A model generated the notes under the pieces. It saw only the letters and a program-made list of their open reading frames with translations, did no database searches and had not been told where the DNA came from. Positions 1-7,473 of a stretch of 55,113 bases of DNA are shown piece by piece. The DNA is taken from assembly GCA_964441025.1 (NCBI GenBank), contig CAYTXG010000013.1, forward strand, positions 1 through 55,113. Direction: 5' to 3'. The translations under genes and the position numbers were made by a program. This stretch comes from JAAZIN01 sp964441025 (lineage in GTDB: Bacteria > Bacillota > Dethiobacteria > DTU022). Positions within the stretch are counted from its first letter, which is position 1, and each line of letters opens with the position of its first letter.

Positions 1-72
1 CGCCTCTGCCTGGGAGATGCCAATGAGAGCCTGGCCGGCCTGCTGGAGGAGCTGGAGACAGCATACAGATAA
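1..72 (+). CDS. C-terminal end of an unidentified protein (partial)
   Basis: An open frame enters from the left edge and runs 23 codons to a TAA at 70-72, with a GC-rich codon pattern like the rest of the window. The visible tail contains RLCLGDANESLAGLLEELE, a helical Leu/Glu-rich end. It would be compatible with the last helix of many enzymes, for example PLP-dependent aminotransferases, but the piece is too short to assign. It converges on the DUF937 gene on the other strand. Confidence 0.5.
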   Translation, partial: RLCLGDANESLAGLLEELETAYR

Positions 73-114
73 AAAATAACGGACTTTGGCGGGGTGCTGC
101 TGAAGTCCGTTATT
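71..114 (-). terminator. Intrinsic terminator of the DUF937 gene
   Basis: A perfect 12-bp inverted repeat (AATAACGGACTT at 75-86, AAGTCCGTTATT at 103-114) encloses a 16-nt loop. Read on the minus strand the hairpin is followed by six T residues. This fits a Rho-independent terminator for the minus-strand gene ending at 141. The plus strand lacks a T run after the stem. Confidence 0.8.
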
Positions 115-140
115 AAAAGATGCCTCTTTTACAGGGGGCA

Positions 141-611
141 CTAAAGCAGACGGCCTATGAGGCTGCCCAGGAGGCTGCCCAGATCGCCTTGAGAGCTTTC
201 CTCTTTTTTCTGATTGCCCAGCGCTCCCAGTACAAGGGGCGCAAGTTGCGTTAATAACCCTGCCACCTGGTTGATATCCAGACCTGATTTCTTGGCCAGG
301 TTTTTTTGCACCTTCTCGTTGTCTTTTGAAAATATGTGCTGCAAGATTTTGGCCCCGTCTGCGGTATCAACTCCCTTTAAAAAGCCGGCAACGTCCTTTA
401 CGGAATCGTTTTGATGCTCTTCGAGAGCTTTGTTCAAAGATTTGGCCCCTTCAGGGGTCCGGGCATTTTGCTGCAGGCTCTTCAGCAACAGCGGAAGAGC
501 GGCTTGAGCAACCTGCCCGGCCTGATCTGACTTCGCCCCGGCTTTGCTGCCCATCTGCTCCAGTACCTTAGGATCGGTTAACTGATCTGTAATCATCGAT
601 AAAAGATCCAT
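141..611 (-). CDS. DUF937 family protein (YidB-like)
   Basis: This 156-residue protein has the DUF937 layout: helical N-terminal two thirds with a central EHQNDSVKDVAGFL stretch, then GLDINQVAGLLTQLAPLVLGALG, and a Gly/Leu-rich tail ending GSLLGSLIGRLL. The family is widespread and its biochemical function is unknown; there is no signal peptide and no real membrane segment. The ATG at 611 has a strong ribosome binding site (AGGAGGAGG). The gene is monocistronic between its own promoter near 648 and the terminator at 71-114. Confidence 0.85.
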   Translation of the reverse strand: MDLLSMITDQLTDPKVLEQMGSKAGAKSDQAGQVAQAALPLLLKSLQQNARTPEGAKSLNKALEEHQNDSVKDVAGFLKGVDTADGAKILQHIFSKDNEKVQKNLAKKSGLDINQVAGLLTQLAPLVLGALGNQKKEESSQGDLGSLLGSLIGRLL

Positions 612-647
612 ATAACTTCGCCTCCTCCTTTTTTGATTCTGGCTCTC

Positions 648-656
648 ATTATACCA
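648..656 (-). promoter_or_regulatory. Extended -10 promoter of the DUF937 gene
   Basis: Read on the minus strand, TGGTATAAT gives a perfect -10 hexamer with a TGn extension, about 37 nt upstream of the ATG at 611. No good -35 is visible, as is common with extended -10 promoters. Confidence 0.55.
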
Positions 657-719
657 TAAAAAAGTAAGATATCAGGTGCCCTGGAAAAAGACAGTTAAAA
701 CTACAAGATATAATCAGAA

Positions 720-748
720 TTGACATTCCTACCAATAATGCTTATAAT
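720..748 (+). promoter_or_regulatory. Consensus sigma-A promoter of the DUF4332 gene
   Basis: TTGACA at 720-725 and TATAAT at 743-748 match the housekeeping consensus exactly, with the ideal 17-bp spacer. Transcription would start near 755 and leave a leader of about 115 nt before the ATG at 870. This is the best promoter match I found in the window and predicts high expression. Confidence 0.85.
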
Positions 749-869
749 TTTCCCGACAAAGGGGTTTCGAAAAAAAATCCATTTACATAACGAGACAGCA
801 ACCGGCAAGGCCATTTTGTAACTTTGCACAGCACCTTTCGGGGTGACTAACAATAAGGAGGATAAGAAA

Positions 870-1280
870 ATGGCGAATTACAAAATCGAAGACGTAGAAG
901 GTATTGGCGAAGTTTACGGCAAACAGCTGCGGGAAGCGGGGATCAAGGACACCGACGCGCTGCTTGCCGCAACGGGGACCCCCAAAGAGCGGCAGGAACT
1001 CGCCGAAAAAACAGGTCTTTCGGCAAAAAGAATCCTCACGTGGGCTAACATGGTCGATCTTTATCGCGTCGACGGCATTGGCTCAGAATATTCCGAACTC
1101 CTGGAGGCCGCAGGTGTAGACACAGTGCCGGAACTGGCACAGCGTAGCCCCACCAATCTGGCCAAAGCCCTGGCGGATATCAATGCTTCGAAGAAGCTCA
1201 CGCGTCGCGTACCCGGCGAAAGCGAAGTGGCAAAATGGATCGAACAGGCCAAGAAACTGCCACGCGTTCTCCATTACTGA
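870..1280 (+). CDS. DUF4332 helix-hairpin-helix protein
   Basis: This small soluble protein of 136 residues has two helix-hairpin-helix-like repeats: IEDVEGIGEVYGKQLREAGI near the N-terminus and YRVDGIGSEYSELLEAAGV in the middle. That is the DUF4332 signature. Such motifs contact nucleic acid backbone in related folds, but no function is established for this family. I chose the ATG at 870 because AAGGAGG lies at 855-861; an in-frame GTG at 843 has no comparable site. A consensus promoter at 720-748 and a strong terminator at 1313-1349 make it a single-gene unit. Confidence 0.85.
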   Translation: MANYKIEDVEGIGEVYGKQLREAGIKDTDALLAATGTPKERQELAEKTGLSAKRILTWANMVDLYRVDGIGSEYSELLEAAGVDTVPELAQRSPTNLAKALADINASKKLTRRVPGESEVAKWIEQAKKLPRVLHY

Positions 1281-1312
1281 TATTTAGATAGTACTGTTTA
1301 TTAGTGACAGGT

Positions 1313-1349
1313 AAAATCTCCGCGGGGACGATTCCCGCGGAGATTTTTA
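1313..1349. terminator. Bidirectional terminator between convergent genes
   Basis: AAAATCTCCGCGGG (1313-1326) pairs perfectly with CCCGCGGAGATTTT (1334-1347) around a 7-nt loop. A run of T follows on the plus strand, and the A-rich left arm supplies T residues on the minus strand. It can serve both the DUF4332 gene and the convergent membrane-protein gene. Confidence 0.85.
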
Positions 1350-1370
1350 ATTACGCAAACTGGCGCCGGA

Positions 1371-2135
1371 CTATTCTTCTTCTTCTTCCTCCCCACCGCC
1401 GGGATGAACCACGGCGCAGACAGAGCAGGGCGAGGTTCTGTTGGCTTCAAAGGCCTCTTCAATGGTGCCTTCATAGATCACTGCCGACCTGCCCAATGTG
1501 TAGCAATCAAGATCGAAATGGTACTTTTTACCCCAGCGGGTCCAGTAAACCGTGCCGTCGCTTAATGCCTGGGAGTCGCTTTTAGCCTGCTGCAGGTCTT
1601 CCAGGGAAACGGGATTGTAGTCGATGGAAAAAGCGCCGGCAATCAGAAATGCAATTACAGCCACGATGGTGAGGACTTGCTTGGTTTTTTTATCAAGCTC
1701 CTTATTCTGGAGCAGCAGAATAACCAGTGGAAAGAATGCGATAACAGCGGCAATCAAACCCATCTGGTTCCAAAGGTAAAATTTGAGCTTGTTTTCCCTG
1801 GATACAGGATCGATGCGGTTGGCCTTTTTCCAAAGCTGCGAACCGATGACGACAAATATTAGGATTAGTGCGATACCGACAATCATGTAGACCATCTCAT
1901 TGCCGGGAATATAGAGGGTTCCATTAAAAAGAAGGATCACTGCCACTTCACTGGCGATGGCTATAAGCCAGAGCAGCACCGCAAAAAGGCGCATGGTGGC
2001 AGCCCTCTGCTTCGGTGTCTTTTCAATAACGGGATCACCCTTTGAACCGTCCGCCGTCTTTCCGGCGGCCCTGGCCTTACTTTTGTTTGCAGGAACAACG
2101 GTTCGCTTCACCGGCGGTTTTTTATCATTCGTCAT
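1371..2135 (-). CDS. Membrane protein with C-terminal Cys/His metal-site motif
   Basis: This 254-residue protein begins with a basic, Lys/Ala-rich cytoplasmic stretch of about 45 residues. Four hydrophobic segments follow (about 50-70, 80-100, 125-145 and 155-170). A C-terminal soluble part holds YHFDLDCYTLGR and, about 25 residues on, SPCSVC. The H-x4-C...C-x2-C arrangement resembles the short Ada-type zinc site found at the ends of some nucleases and membrane proteins. The protein ends in a run of six Glu. I cannot name a function. It is convergent with the DUF4332 gene and shares its terminator. Confidence 0.7.
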   Translation of the reverse strand: MTNDKKPPVKRTVVPANKSKARAAGKTADGSKGDPVIEKTPKQRAATMRLFAVLLWLIAIASEVAVILLFNGTLYIPGNEMVYMIVGIALILIFVVIGSQLWKKANRIDPVSRENKLKFYLWNQMGLIAAVIAFFPLVILLLQNKELDKKTKQVLTIVAVIAFLIAGAFSIDYNPVSLEDLQQAKSDSQALSDGTVYWTRWGKKYHFDLDCYTLGRSAVIYEGTIEEAFEANRTSPCSVCAVVHPGGGEEEEEE

Positions 2136-2375
2136 TGTTTAATGCTCCCTTCAAATTTAATTATAAACTCCCGCGGCCAAACATTGGCGTAAATGTCAAC
2201 ATTCGACCAGCTACATTGTAACAGAGCAAAATACCAATGGCAACCGCTTCCACTTTACCCGCTGGTAACGGCTATCCCCATCTAGAACATCATCCCCCAC
2301 CCGCCTGGAGCGAGTACAGCCAGGTCCCGCGGCTGCAGCTCTATAAACCCCTTCTTCCTTCTTCCGGAAGAACAA

Positions 2376-2397
2376 GTTTGCAAACAAGTTTGCAAAC
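2376..2397. repeat. Tandem palindromes, possible operator
   Basis: The perfect 10-bp palindrome GTTTGCAAAC occurs at 2376-2385 and again at 2388-2397, a 12-bp period. It lies 22 bp upstream of the -35 element of the nadE promoter. Two identical palindromes on nearly the same helix face suit cooperative binding of a dimeric regulator; which one is unknown. Confidence 0.5.
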
Positions 2398-2418
2398 CTG
2401 GCAAGGGCAGCGGTAAAC

Positions 2419-2448
2419 TTGACTTTCAAACCGACCTGAGATTATAAT
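2419..2448 (+). promoter_or_regulatory. Sigma-A promoter of nadE
   Basis: TTGACT (2419-2424) and TATAAT (2443-2448) are separated by 18 bp. The predicted start near 2455 leaves a leader of about 70 nt before nadE. Confidence 0.75.
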
Positions 2449-2527
2449 ACTTCCAGAATAATCTATTTAAAGTGAGCTCGCGGGGGATGAGGGTTTTCCG
2501 TGAGCTTTTAATTCAGAGGTGAAACAG

Positions 2528-4147
2528 GTGTTTTTTGCCATTGCACAAACAAACCCTGTAACAGGTGCCCTGCAGCAAAATGCCGCAGGTATCAGACGCT
2601 TTTATGAAAGAGCGCGGGACAGAGGTGCCGGGCTGGTAATTTTTCCGGAAATGGCCCTTACCGGCAGCACGCCCCAGGATCTGCTGCGTTGCAGTGCCTT
2701 TGCCGCCCAGGCTGAGGATTTGATCGAAGGGGAGCTGGCCCCGCTCACTGCACGCTCCCCCGGCGCCATGCTCCTGGGCACATGTTACCGCCTGCAGGGC
2801 AAACTTTACAATGCCGCCATACTTCTTAAAGGGGGAAAAGTGGCATCTCTGTATCCAAAAACAGTACTGGAGAGCAGGCCTCCTTTTCAGGAGCACAGCT
2901 ATTTCTCTGCGGGCAGCGGAAGCACCCATGAACATTGGGACAATTTCACCGTGGCAGTAATGGTGGGTGAAAAAGCCCCGGCTCTTGAGTGCAGCGAACT
3001 GGCTCCGCCTGCAAGGGAGAGGAGACTGATCATCAATCCGGTGGCCTCGCCATATTATTATGGGCGGCAGGAAGAGCGGGAGAGCACTGCAGCTGCGCTG
3101 GCGAGAGAACGGCGCAGCGCACTGATTATGGCAAACATGACCGGTGGAAATGATGAGCTTGTTTTCGATGGGGTTTCCATGGTTTTCAACAACCGGGGCA
3201 AGCTGCTCTGCCGGGCTGCATCCTTTACCGAAGAGATCCTCTATATCTCCTCCAGGGATCTTTTTGCCCCCCTGGAGAAAGAACAACCTGCTGTGCAAGA
3301 AGATATCAACACCCTCCGCTGTGCCCTGGCCCTGGGGATAAAAGATTACTTTACAAAGAGCGGTTTCAACCGGGCCGTTCTGGGACTGAGCGGGGGTCTT
3401 GATTCGGCGGTGACCGCCGTCCTGGCTGCAGAAGCCCTGGGACCGGAAAATGTGCTCGGCGTCCTCCTGCCCTCTGCTTATTCTCCGGCGCACAGCTTGG
3501 AAGATGCCCGCGCCCTGGCAGACAATCTGGGCATCGATACGCAGACGATTCCCATCGCCCCATTCTTTCATGCCTTCCTGGAAAAACTGAACCGCTCCGG
3601 CGGGCCGGAAATGGACCTGGCCGAGGAGAACCTGCAGGCCCGTATCCGGGGAGATATTTTAATGTTTATCGCCAACCGGGAAAGGCGCCTTCTTTTGACC
3701 ACCGGTAACCGCTCCGAACTGGCCGCAGGCTACTGCACCCTGTACGGCGACATGGCCGGGGCCCTGGCCGTACTGGGCGATCTGCCCAAGCTGACTGTCT
3801 ATGATCTGGCCCGGTCAATCAATATACTGCAGGACAGGAGTATTATCCCCGGGCGGACCATCAGCAAACCGCCTTCTGCAGAGCTGCGCCCTCAGCAAAA
3901 GGATGAAGATTCGCTGCCCCCCTATGACATCCTTGATCCCATTTTAAGGCTCTACCTGGACGAGCATCTCCCCGCCGCCGCCATCATAGAGCGGGGATTT
4001 GAAGCTGCTGCAGTCCGGCACATAGTGGACCTGGTGGATCGGGCCGAATACAAAAGGCGCCAGGCTGCGCCGGCCCTGCGCGTCCTCAGCGGTCTGGACC
4101 GGCGGAGCACCCCCATCGCCCGCGGCCGGGACCGGCTGCCGGGCTGA
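2528..4147 (+). CDS. nadE: NAD+ synthase, two-domain type, glutaminase Cys apparently lost
   Basis: NadE amidates deamido-NAD to NAD+ in the last step of NAD synthesis. Residues 1-250 form the nitrilase-like glutaminase domain. Residues 265-539 form the synthetase, with the ATP-pyrophosphatase loop SGGLDS (from residue 288), the strongly conserved EENLQARIRGDI and GYCTLYGDMAG, and KPPSAELRPQQKDEDSLPPY. In the amidase domain the catalytic Glu41 (FPEMALTG) and Lys111 (YPKTVL) are present. Where the family has ICED, this protein reads VGEK, so the nucleophilic Cys is Gly147. It may therefore use free ammonia. I prefer the GTG at 2528, which follows AGAGGTGA at good spacing; a GTG at 2519 is the alternative. 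mnmG follows after 73 bp. Confidence 0.92.
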   Translation: MFFAIAQTNPVTGALQQNAAGIRRFYERARDRGAGLVIFPEMALTGSTPQDLLRCSAFAAQAEDLIEGELAPLTARSPGAMLLGTCYRLQGKLYNAAILLKGGKVASLYPKTVLESRPPFQEHSYFSAGSGSTHEHWDNFTVAVMVGEKAPALECSELAPPARERRLIINPVASPYYYGRQEERESTAAALARERRSALIMANMTGGNDELVFDGVSMVFNNRGKLLCRAASFTEEILYISSRDLFAPLEKEQPAVQEDINTLRCALALGIKDYFTKSGFNRAVLGLSGGLDSAVTAVLAAEALGPENVLGVLLPSAYSPAHSLEDARALADNLGIDTQTIPIAPFFHAFLEKLNRSGGPEMDLAEENLQARIRGDILMFIANRERRLLLTTGNRSELAAGYCTLYGDMAGALAVLGDLPKLTVYDLARSINILQDRSIIPGRTISKPPSAELRPQQKDEDSLPPYDILDPILRLYLDEHLPAAAIIERGFEAAAVRHIVDLVDRAEYKRRQAAPALRVLSGLDRRSTPIARGRDRLPG

Positions 4148-4220
4148 AGTTGAACGTTAACACCCCGCTGGGATATAATCTAATACGCCTGAAAGAGCTA
4201 AAAACCCGAGGTGGAACGCG

Positions 4221-6113
4221 GTGGAACCGGAATGTGTTGTCCCGCAGAACAACAGATATGATATCGCCGTCATCGGTGCAGGTCACGCCGGCTGTGAGGC
4301 GGCCCTGGCTGCGGCAAGGCTTGGCTGCCGCACACTGCTCATCACTCTAAATCTGGACCTGGTGGCGGTGATGGCCTGCAACCCCTCGCTGGGCGGGCCG
4401 GGCAAGGGGCATCTTGTGCGGGAAATTGACGCCCTTGGCGGCGAGATGGCCTGCAATGCCGATAGCAACCTGCTCCAGCTACGCCTGCTGAACACGGGCA
4501 AGGGGCCGGCGGTGCAGGCGCTGCGGGCGCAGATCGACAAGGCAGGATATCAGAGAACCATGCGCCGCACATTGGAACACGAGCCCCTCCTATCGCTGCG
4601 GGAGGATATGGCCGAGGAGATCATTTTTAAAGAGGGGCGGCTGCGAGGTGTACGCGGACGCAGCGGCGCTTTATACGCAGCCCGCAGCGTCATCCTGGCC
4701 GGCGGTGTCTACCTGCGCTCAAAAATATTCTACGGACCGCAGGAGCATGACTTTGCCCCCGGGGGGCTGCAGCCTCCGGTAACCCTGGCTGAAAATCTGA
4801 AAAAGCTGGGCATTGACCTGCAGCGCTTCAAAACGGGCACCCCGCCGCGGGTGCGGCGGCGGAGTATCGATTTCAGCAGGCTGAAACCGGTACCCGGCGA
4901 CAAGGATGCGCAGCCCTTCTCCTTTCTCTCAACAGAGATCCCGGAAAAGCAGCTCCCATGCTGGCTCACCTACACCAATAGCGAGACACACCGGATTATC
5001 CGCGAAAACATTGCCGCGGCGCAGCCTTACAGCACCGGCCCCGTAAAAGGGCCCCGCTACTGTCCCTCCATAGAGGATAAGGTTATCCGTTTCGCCCACC
5101 GCGAACGCCATCCCGTATTTATCGAACCTGAGGGGCCCGCCACCGACGAAATGTACCTGCAGGGGATCTCCACCGGCCTGCCGCCCCATACCCAGGAGCT
5201 GCTGCTGCAGACTATTCCCGGACTGGAGCGGGCCGAGATCGTCCGCCCCGCCTATGCCATTGAATATGACTTTGCCCCGCCCACCCAACTGAAACTATCG
5301 CTGGAAAGCAGACGCATTGAGGGCCTCTTTTTCGCAGGTCAGGTCAACGGAACCACCGGCTATGAGGAGGCGGCGGCCCAGGGACTTATTGCCGGGATCA
5401 ATGCCGCCCGCCGGCTGCAGGGGAAAGATCCGCTCATTCTTAAGCGCAGCGAATCCTATATCGGGGTGATGATCGAAGATCTGGTCACACGGGGGGTGGA
5501 GGAGCCGTACCGCATCTTCACCTCGCGCAGCGAGTACCGCCTGCTTCTGCGGCAGGATAATGCCGACCTGAGGCTGACTGAAACGGGCCGTCGCATTGGC
5601 CTTGTCCGCGCTGAGCGCAGCGAACTTAACCGCAGAAAAAAGGAATTTATCAGGGACGAGCGGCGGCGCCTGCGGGAAAAACACTATTATCCGGGCCTGG
5701 AAATCAACGAGCAGCTGGTTTCATGGGGTTCCACACCGCTGCAGCAACCCCTCACTGCAGAGGAACTGCTGCGGCGTCCCGAAGTCCGCTACCGCCGGCT
5801 TCTTGAATTGGAGGGAATGGCACCACCGGAGCTGCCCCCGGGTTCTCTGAACGAGGTGGAAAACCAGGTAAAATACAGCGGCTACATTGAAAAGCAGCAG
5901 CGCGTCGTGGAGAAAACCGCCCGGCATTATGAAAAAAAGATCCCGCCCGGTTTTGACTATGCCGGTGCAGCACATCTCTCTGCAGAAGCGCGGCAGAAGC
6001 TGGCCCGGGCAAAGCCTGATACCGTGGGCCAGGCCGCCCGGATGGAGGGGATCACCCCCGCCGATATATCCATGCTGCTGCTTTACCTGTCTCGGACCGG
6101 AAGCCGGAAGTAA
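4221..6113 (+). CDS. mnmG: tRNA uridine-5-carboxymethylaminomethyl modification enzyme MnmG
   Basis: MnmG (GidA) works with MnmE to install the carboxymethylaminomethyl group at C5 of the wobble uridine in several tRNAs, using FAD, NADH and methylene-tetrahydrofolate. The FAD motif is VIGAGHAGCEAA (from residue 17). Family blocks follow in order: GGPGKGHLVREIDALGG, FKTGTPPR, PRYCPSIEDKV, NGTTGYEEAAAQG and FTSRSEYRLLLRQDNADLR. The C-terminal helical domain that contacts MnmE and tRNA is complete (VKYSGYIEKQQ to the end). At 630 residues it is full length. The start is GTG. mnmE, rsmG and parB are not beside it, unlike the usual oriC arrangement; it follows nadE instead. Confidence 0.95.
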   Translation: MEPECVVPQNNRYDIAVIGAGHAGCEAALAAARLGCRTLLITLNLDLVAVMACNPSLGGPGKGHLVREIDALGGEMACNADSNLLQLRLLNTGKGPAVQALRAQIDKAGYQRTMRRTLEHEPLLSLREDMAEEIIFKEGRLRGVRGRSGALYAARSVILAGGVYLRSKIFYGPQEHDFAPGGLQPPVTLAENLKKLGIDLQRFKTGTPPRVRRRSIDFSRLKPVPGDKDAQPFSFLSTEIPEKQLPCWLTYTNSETHRIIRENIAAAQPYSTGPVKGPRYCPSIEDKVIRFAHRERHPVFIEPEGPATDEMYLQGISTGLPPHTQELLLQTIPGLERAEIVRPAYAIEYDFAPPTQLKLSLESRRIEGLFFAGQVNGTTGYEEAAAQGLIAGINAARRLQGKDPLILKRSESYIGVMIEDLVTRGVEEPYRIFTSRSEYRLLLRQDNADLRLTETGRRIGLVRAERSELNRRKKEFIRDERRRLREKHYYPGLEINEQLVSWGSTPLQQPLTAEELLRRPEVRYRRLLELEGMAPPELPPGSLNEVENQVKYSGYIEKQQRVVEKTARHYEKKIPPGFDYAGAAHLSAEARQKLARAKPDTVGQAARMEGITPADISMLLLYLSRTGSRK

Positions 6114-6164
6114 GGGATGGGAATTTGGCCCTGACATGGTTTGCCAATTCCCAACATCCAACTT

Positions 6165-6989
6165 CTAACATCCATCCTGAGGCAGGCGCAGGATCTTGCG
6201 CGCCTCTTCGGGTGCAGCCACCTCGCGGCCGTGGATCCGGGCGATCCGGGCCACCCGCTCTACAAGCTGGGCATTGCTTTGGGCAAGAACCCCTTTTTCA
6301 AAATAAATATTATCCTCAAAACCCACTCTCACATGACCGCCCAGCAGGATTGCCACCGTAGCCATGGGCAGCTCGTGGCGCCCCACACCGGCAACGGCCC
6401 AGGTGCTTCCCGGCGGTATACTCTCCACCAGGTGCAGCAGATTTTTCAAGCTCGCAGGAATGCCGCCGGGAACACCCATCACAAAATCATAGTGCATGGG
6501 CTCCTCTACCAGGCCCTTCCGGGCCAGGTAGGCGGCATTGTTGATCATCCCTACATCAAAAACCTCTATCTCCGGCTTAACCCCATGCTCCTGCATGGCG
6601 CGGGCGAATTTATGCAGGTATTCCGGTGGATTGGAGAAGACATCATCGCCAAAGTTGACTGTCCCCGTCGTCAGGGTGGCCATCTCCGGTTTCAAATAAA
6701 CAGGCTGGAGCCTCTCTTCGGCGCTCATCCACACCGCACCGCCGGTGGAAGTCTGAATGATGATGTCGCACCTGGCGCGGATCTGATCCATTGCCGCCTG
6801 GAAAACAGTTCCATCCTGCGTGGGCGTGCCGTCATCTTTGCACACATGCAGGTGAATCATGGCTGCCCCGGCACGGTAGCATTCTAAAGCAGCCTCGCCG
6901 ATCTCTTCGGCAGTCACCGGCAGGTTGGGGTTGTCCTCCCTGCTGGTCTCCGCCCCGGTCAGGGCTGCGGTTATGATCAATTTTCCCAC
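6165..6989 (-). CDS. kce: 3-keto-5-aminohexanoate cleavage enzyme
   Basis: Kce is a zinc enzyme of lysine fermentation. It condenses 3-keto-5-aminohexanoate with acetyl-CoA to give acetoacetate and L-3-aminobutyryl-CoA. The BKACE fold features are visible: the metal ligands in MIHLHVC (residues 44-50), the substrate region QTSTGG, EIEVFDVG, the AGVGRHELP loop with the third His, and VGFEDN with the conserved Glu. The length of 274 residues is normal. The GTG start at 6989 follows GAGGTGA by 7 nt. It is the last gene of the kdd-kal-kce operon, 14 nt after kal. Other BKACE enzymes use different substrates, but the neighbours make the Kce assignment firm. Confidence 0.93.
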   Translation of the reverse strand: MGKLIITAALTGAETSREDNPNLPVTAEEIGEAALECYRAGAAMIHLHVCKDDGTPTQDGTVFQAAMDQIRARCDIIIQTSTGGAVWMSAEERLQPVYLKPEMATLTTGTVNFGDDVFSNPPEYLHKFARAMQEHGVKPEIEVFDVGMINNAAYLARKGLVEEPMHYDFVMGVPGGIPASLKNLLHLVESIPPGSTWAVAGVGRHELPMATVAILLGGHVRVGFEDNIYFEKGVLAQSNAQLVERVARIARIHGREVAAPEEARKILRLPQDGC

Positions 6990-7003
6990 TATTCTTCACC
7001 TCT

Positions 7004-7411
7004 TTATTTTTCCGGAGACAGTTGGGGGCCTCGCTGCAGATTGCGGGGAACAACACAGGTGCCTCCTGCACGGGCCACCAGCCGGGGGGGCGACAGGACG
7101 GTGCAGGCTGACGGTTGCTCCTCTATCCCGGCGCTGGTCACAACTTTGTACGCTTCGAACTGCATGTGCCGTGAGCTGCTCCCCTCTCTGTCTATCCACC
7201 CGCTGATCTCCAGGTAATCGCCGGCATAGACCGGCGCTTTGAACTCCACATCCTCATAAGCCACAAACAGACCCTCATCACCGTCGCGGCGGATCAACAG
7301 CTCCGTGGCCACGTCCCCAAAAAAATTCATGAGCCTGGCGCCGTCGACAAGGCCGCCGGCATAGTGAACGTCGCGTTCGCTGATCCTGACCCGCAGCATT
7401 ACCTTTTGCAA
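7004..7411 (-). CDS. kal: 3-aminobutyryl-CoA ammonia lyase (hotdog fold)
   Basis: Kal removes ammonia from L-3-aminobutyryl-CoA, the product of Kce, to give crotonyl-CoA, which then enters butyrate formation. The sequence matches the family: DVHYAGGLVDGARLMNFFGD, LLIRRDGDEGLFVAY, VEFKAPVYAGDY and the C-terminal GTCVVP. I place the start at the TTG at 7411 because GGGAGGTGA ends just upstream; the longer frame to 7441 covers that site. The protein is then 135 residues. It sits between kdd (62 nt upstream) and kce. Confidence 0.9.
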   Translation of the reverse strand: MQKVMLRVRISERDVHYAGGLVDGARLMNFFGDVATELLIRRDGDEGLFVAYEDVEFKAPVYAGDYLEISGWIDREGSSSRHMQFEAYKVVTSAGIEEQPSACTVLSPPRLVARAGGTCVVPRNLQRGPQLSPEK

Positions 7412-7473
7412 GCACATCACCTCCCTTTGTAATTCCTGCAATGAAAGGCGGAACCCGGCTGTCCCTGACAGGG

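Larger units (their letters stand above)
2136..2518. other. 383-bp intergenic region upstream of nadE
   Basis: No convincing gene lies here; the short minus-strand frame at 2211-2429 has no ribosome binding site and no recognisable sequence. The region contains two tandem palindromes at 2376-2397 and a sigma-A promoter at 2419-2448. A weak hairpin sits in the nadE leader at about 2466-2512 (TTAAA...AGCTC pairing with GAGCTTTTAA). I recognise no riboswitch. Confidence 0.6.

Noticed and set aside
2211..2429. 72-codon minus-strand frame upstream of nadE
   Set aside because: No ribosome binding site, and it would overlap the nadE promoter and tandem palindromes.
2513..3571. 352-codon frame antisense to nadE
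   Set aside because: Antisense shadow of a conserved enzyme; composition is low-quality and no start signal is present.
6119..6152. Hairpin between convergent mnmG and kce as a terminator
   Set aside because: GGGAATT(t)GGC pairs with GCCAATTCCC, but neither strand has a T run after the stem; it may be only a weak pause or chance structure.
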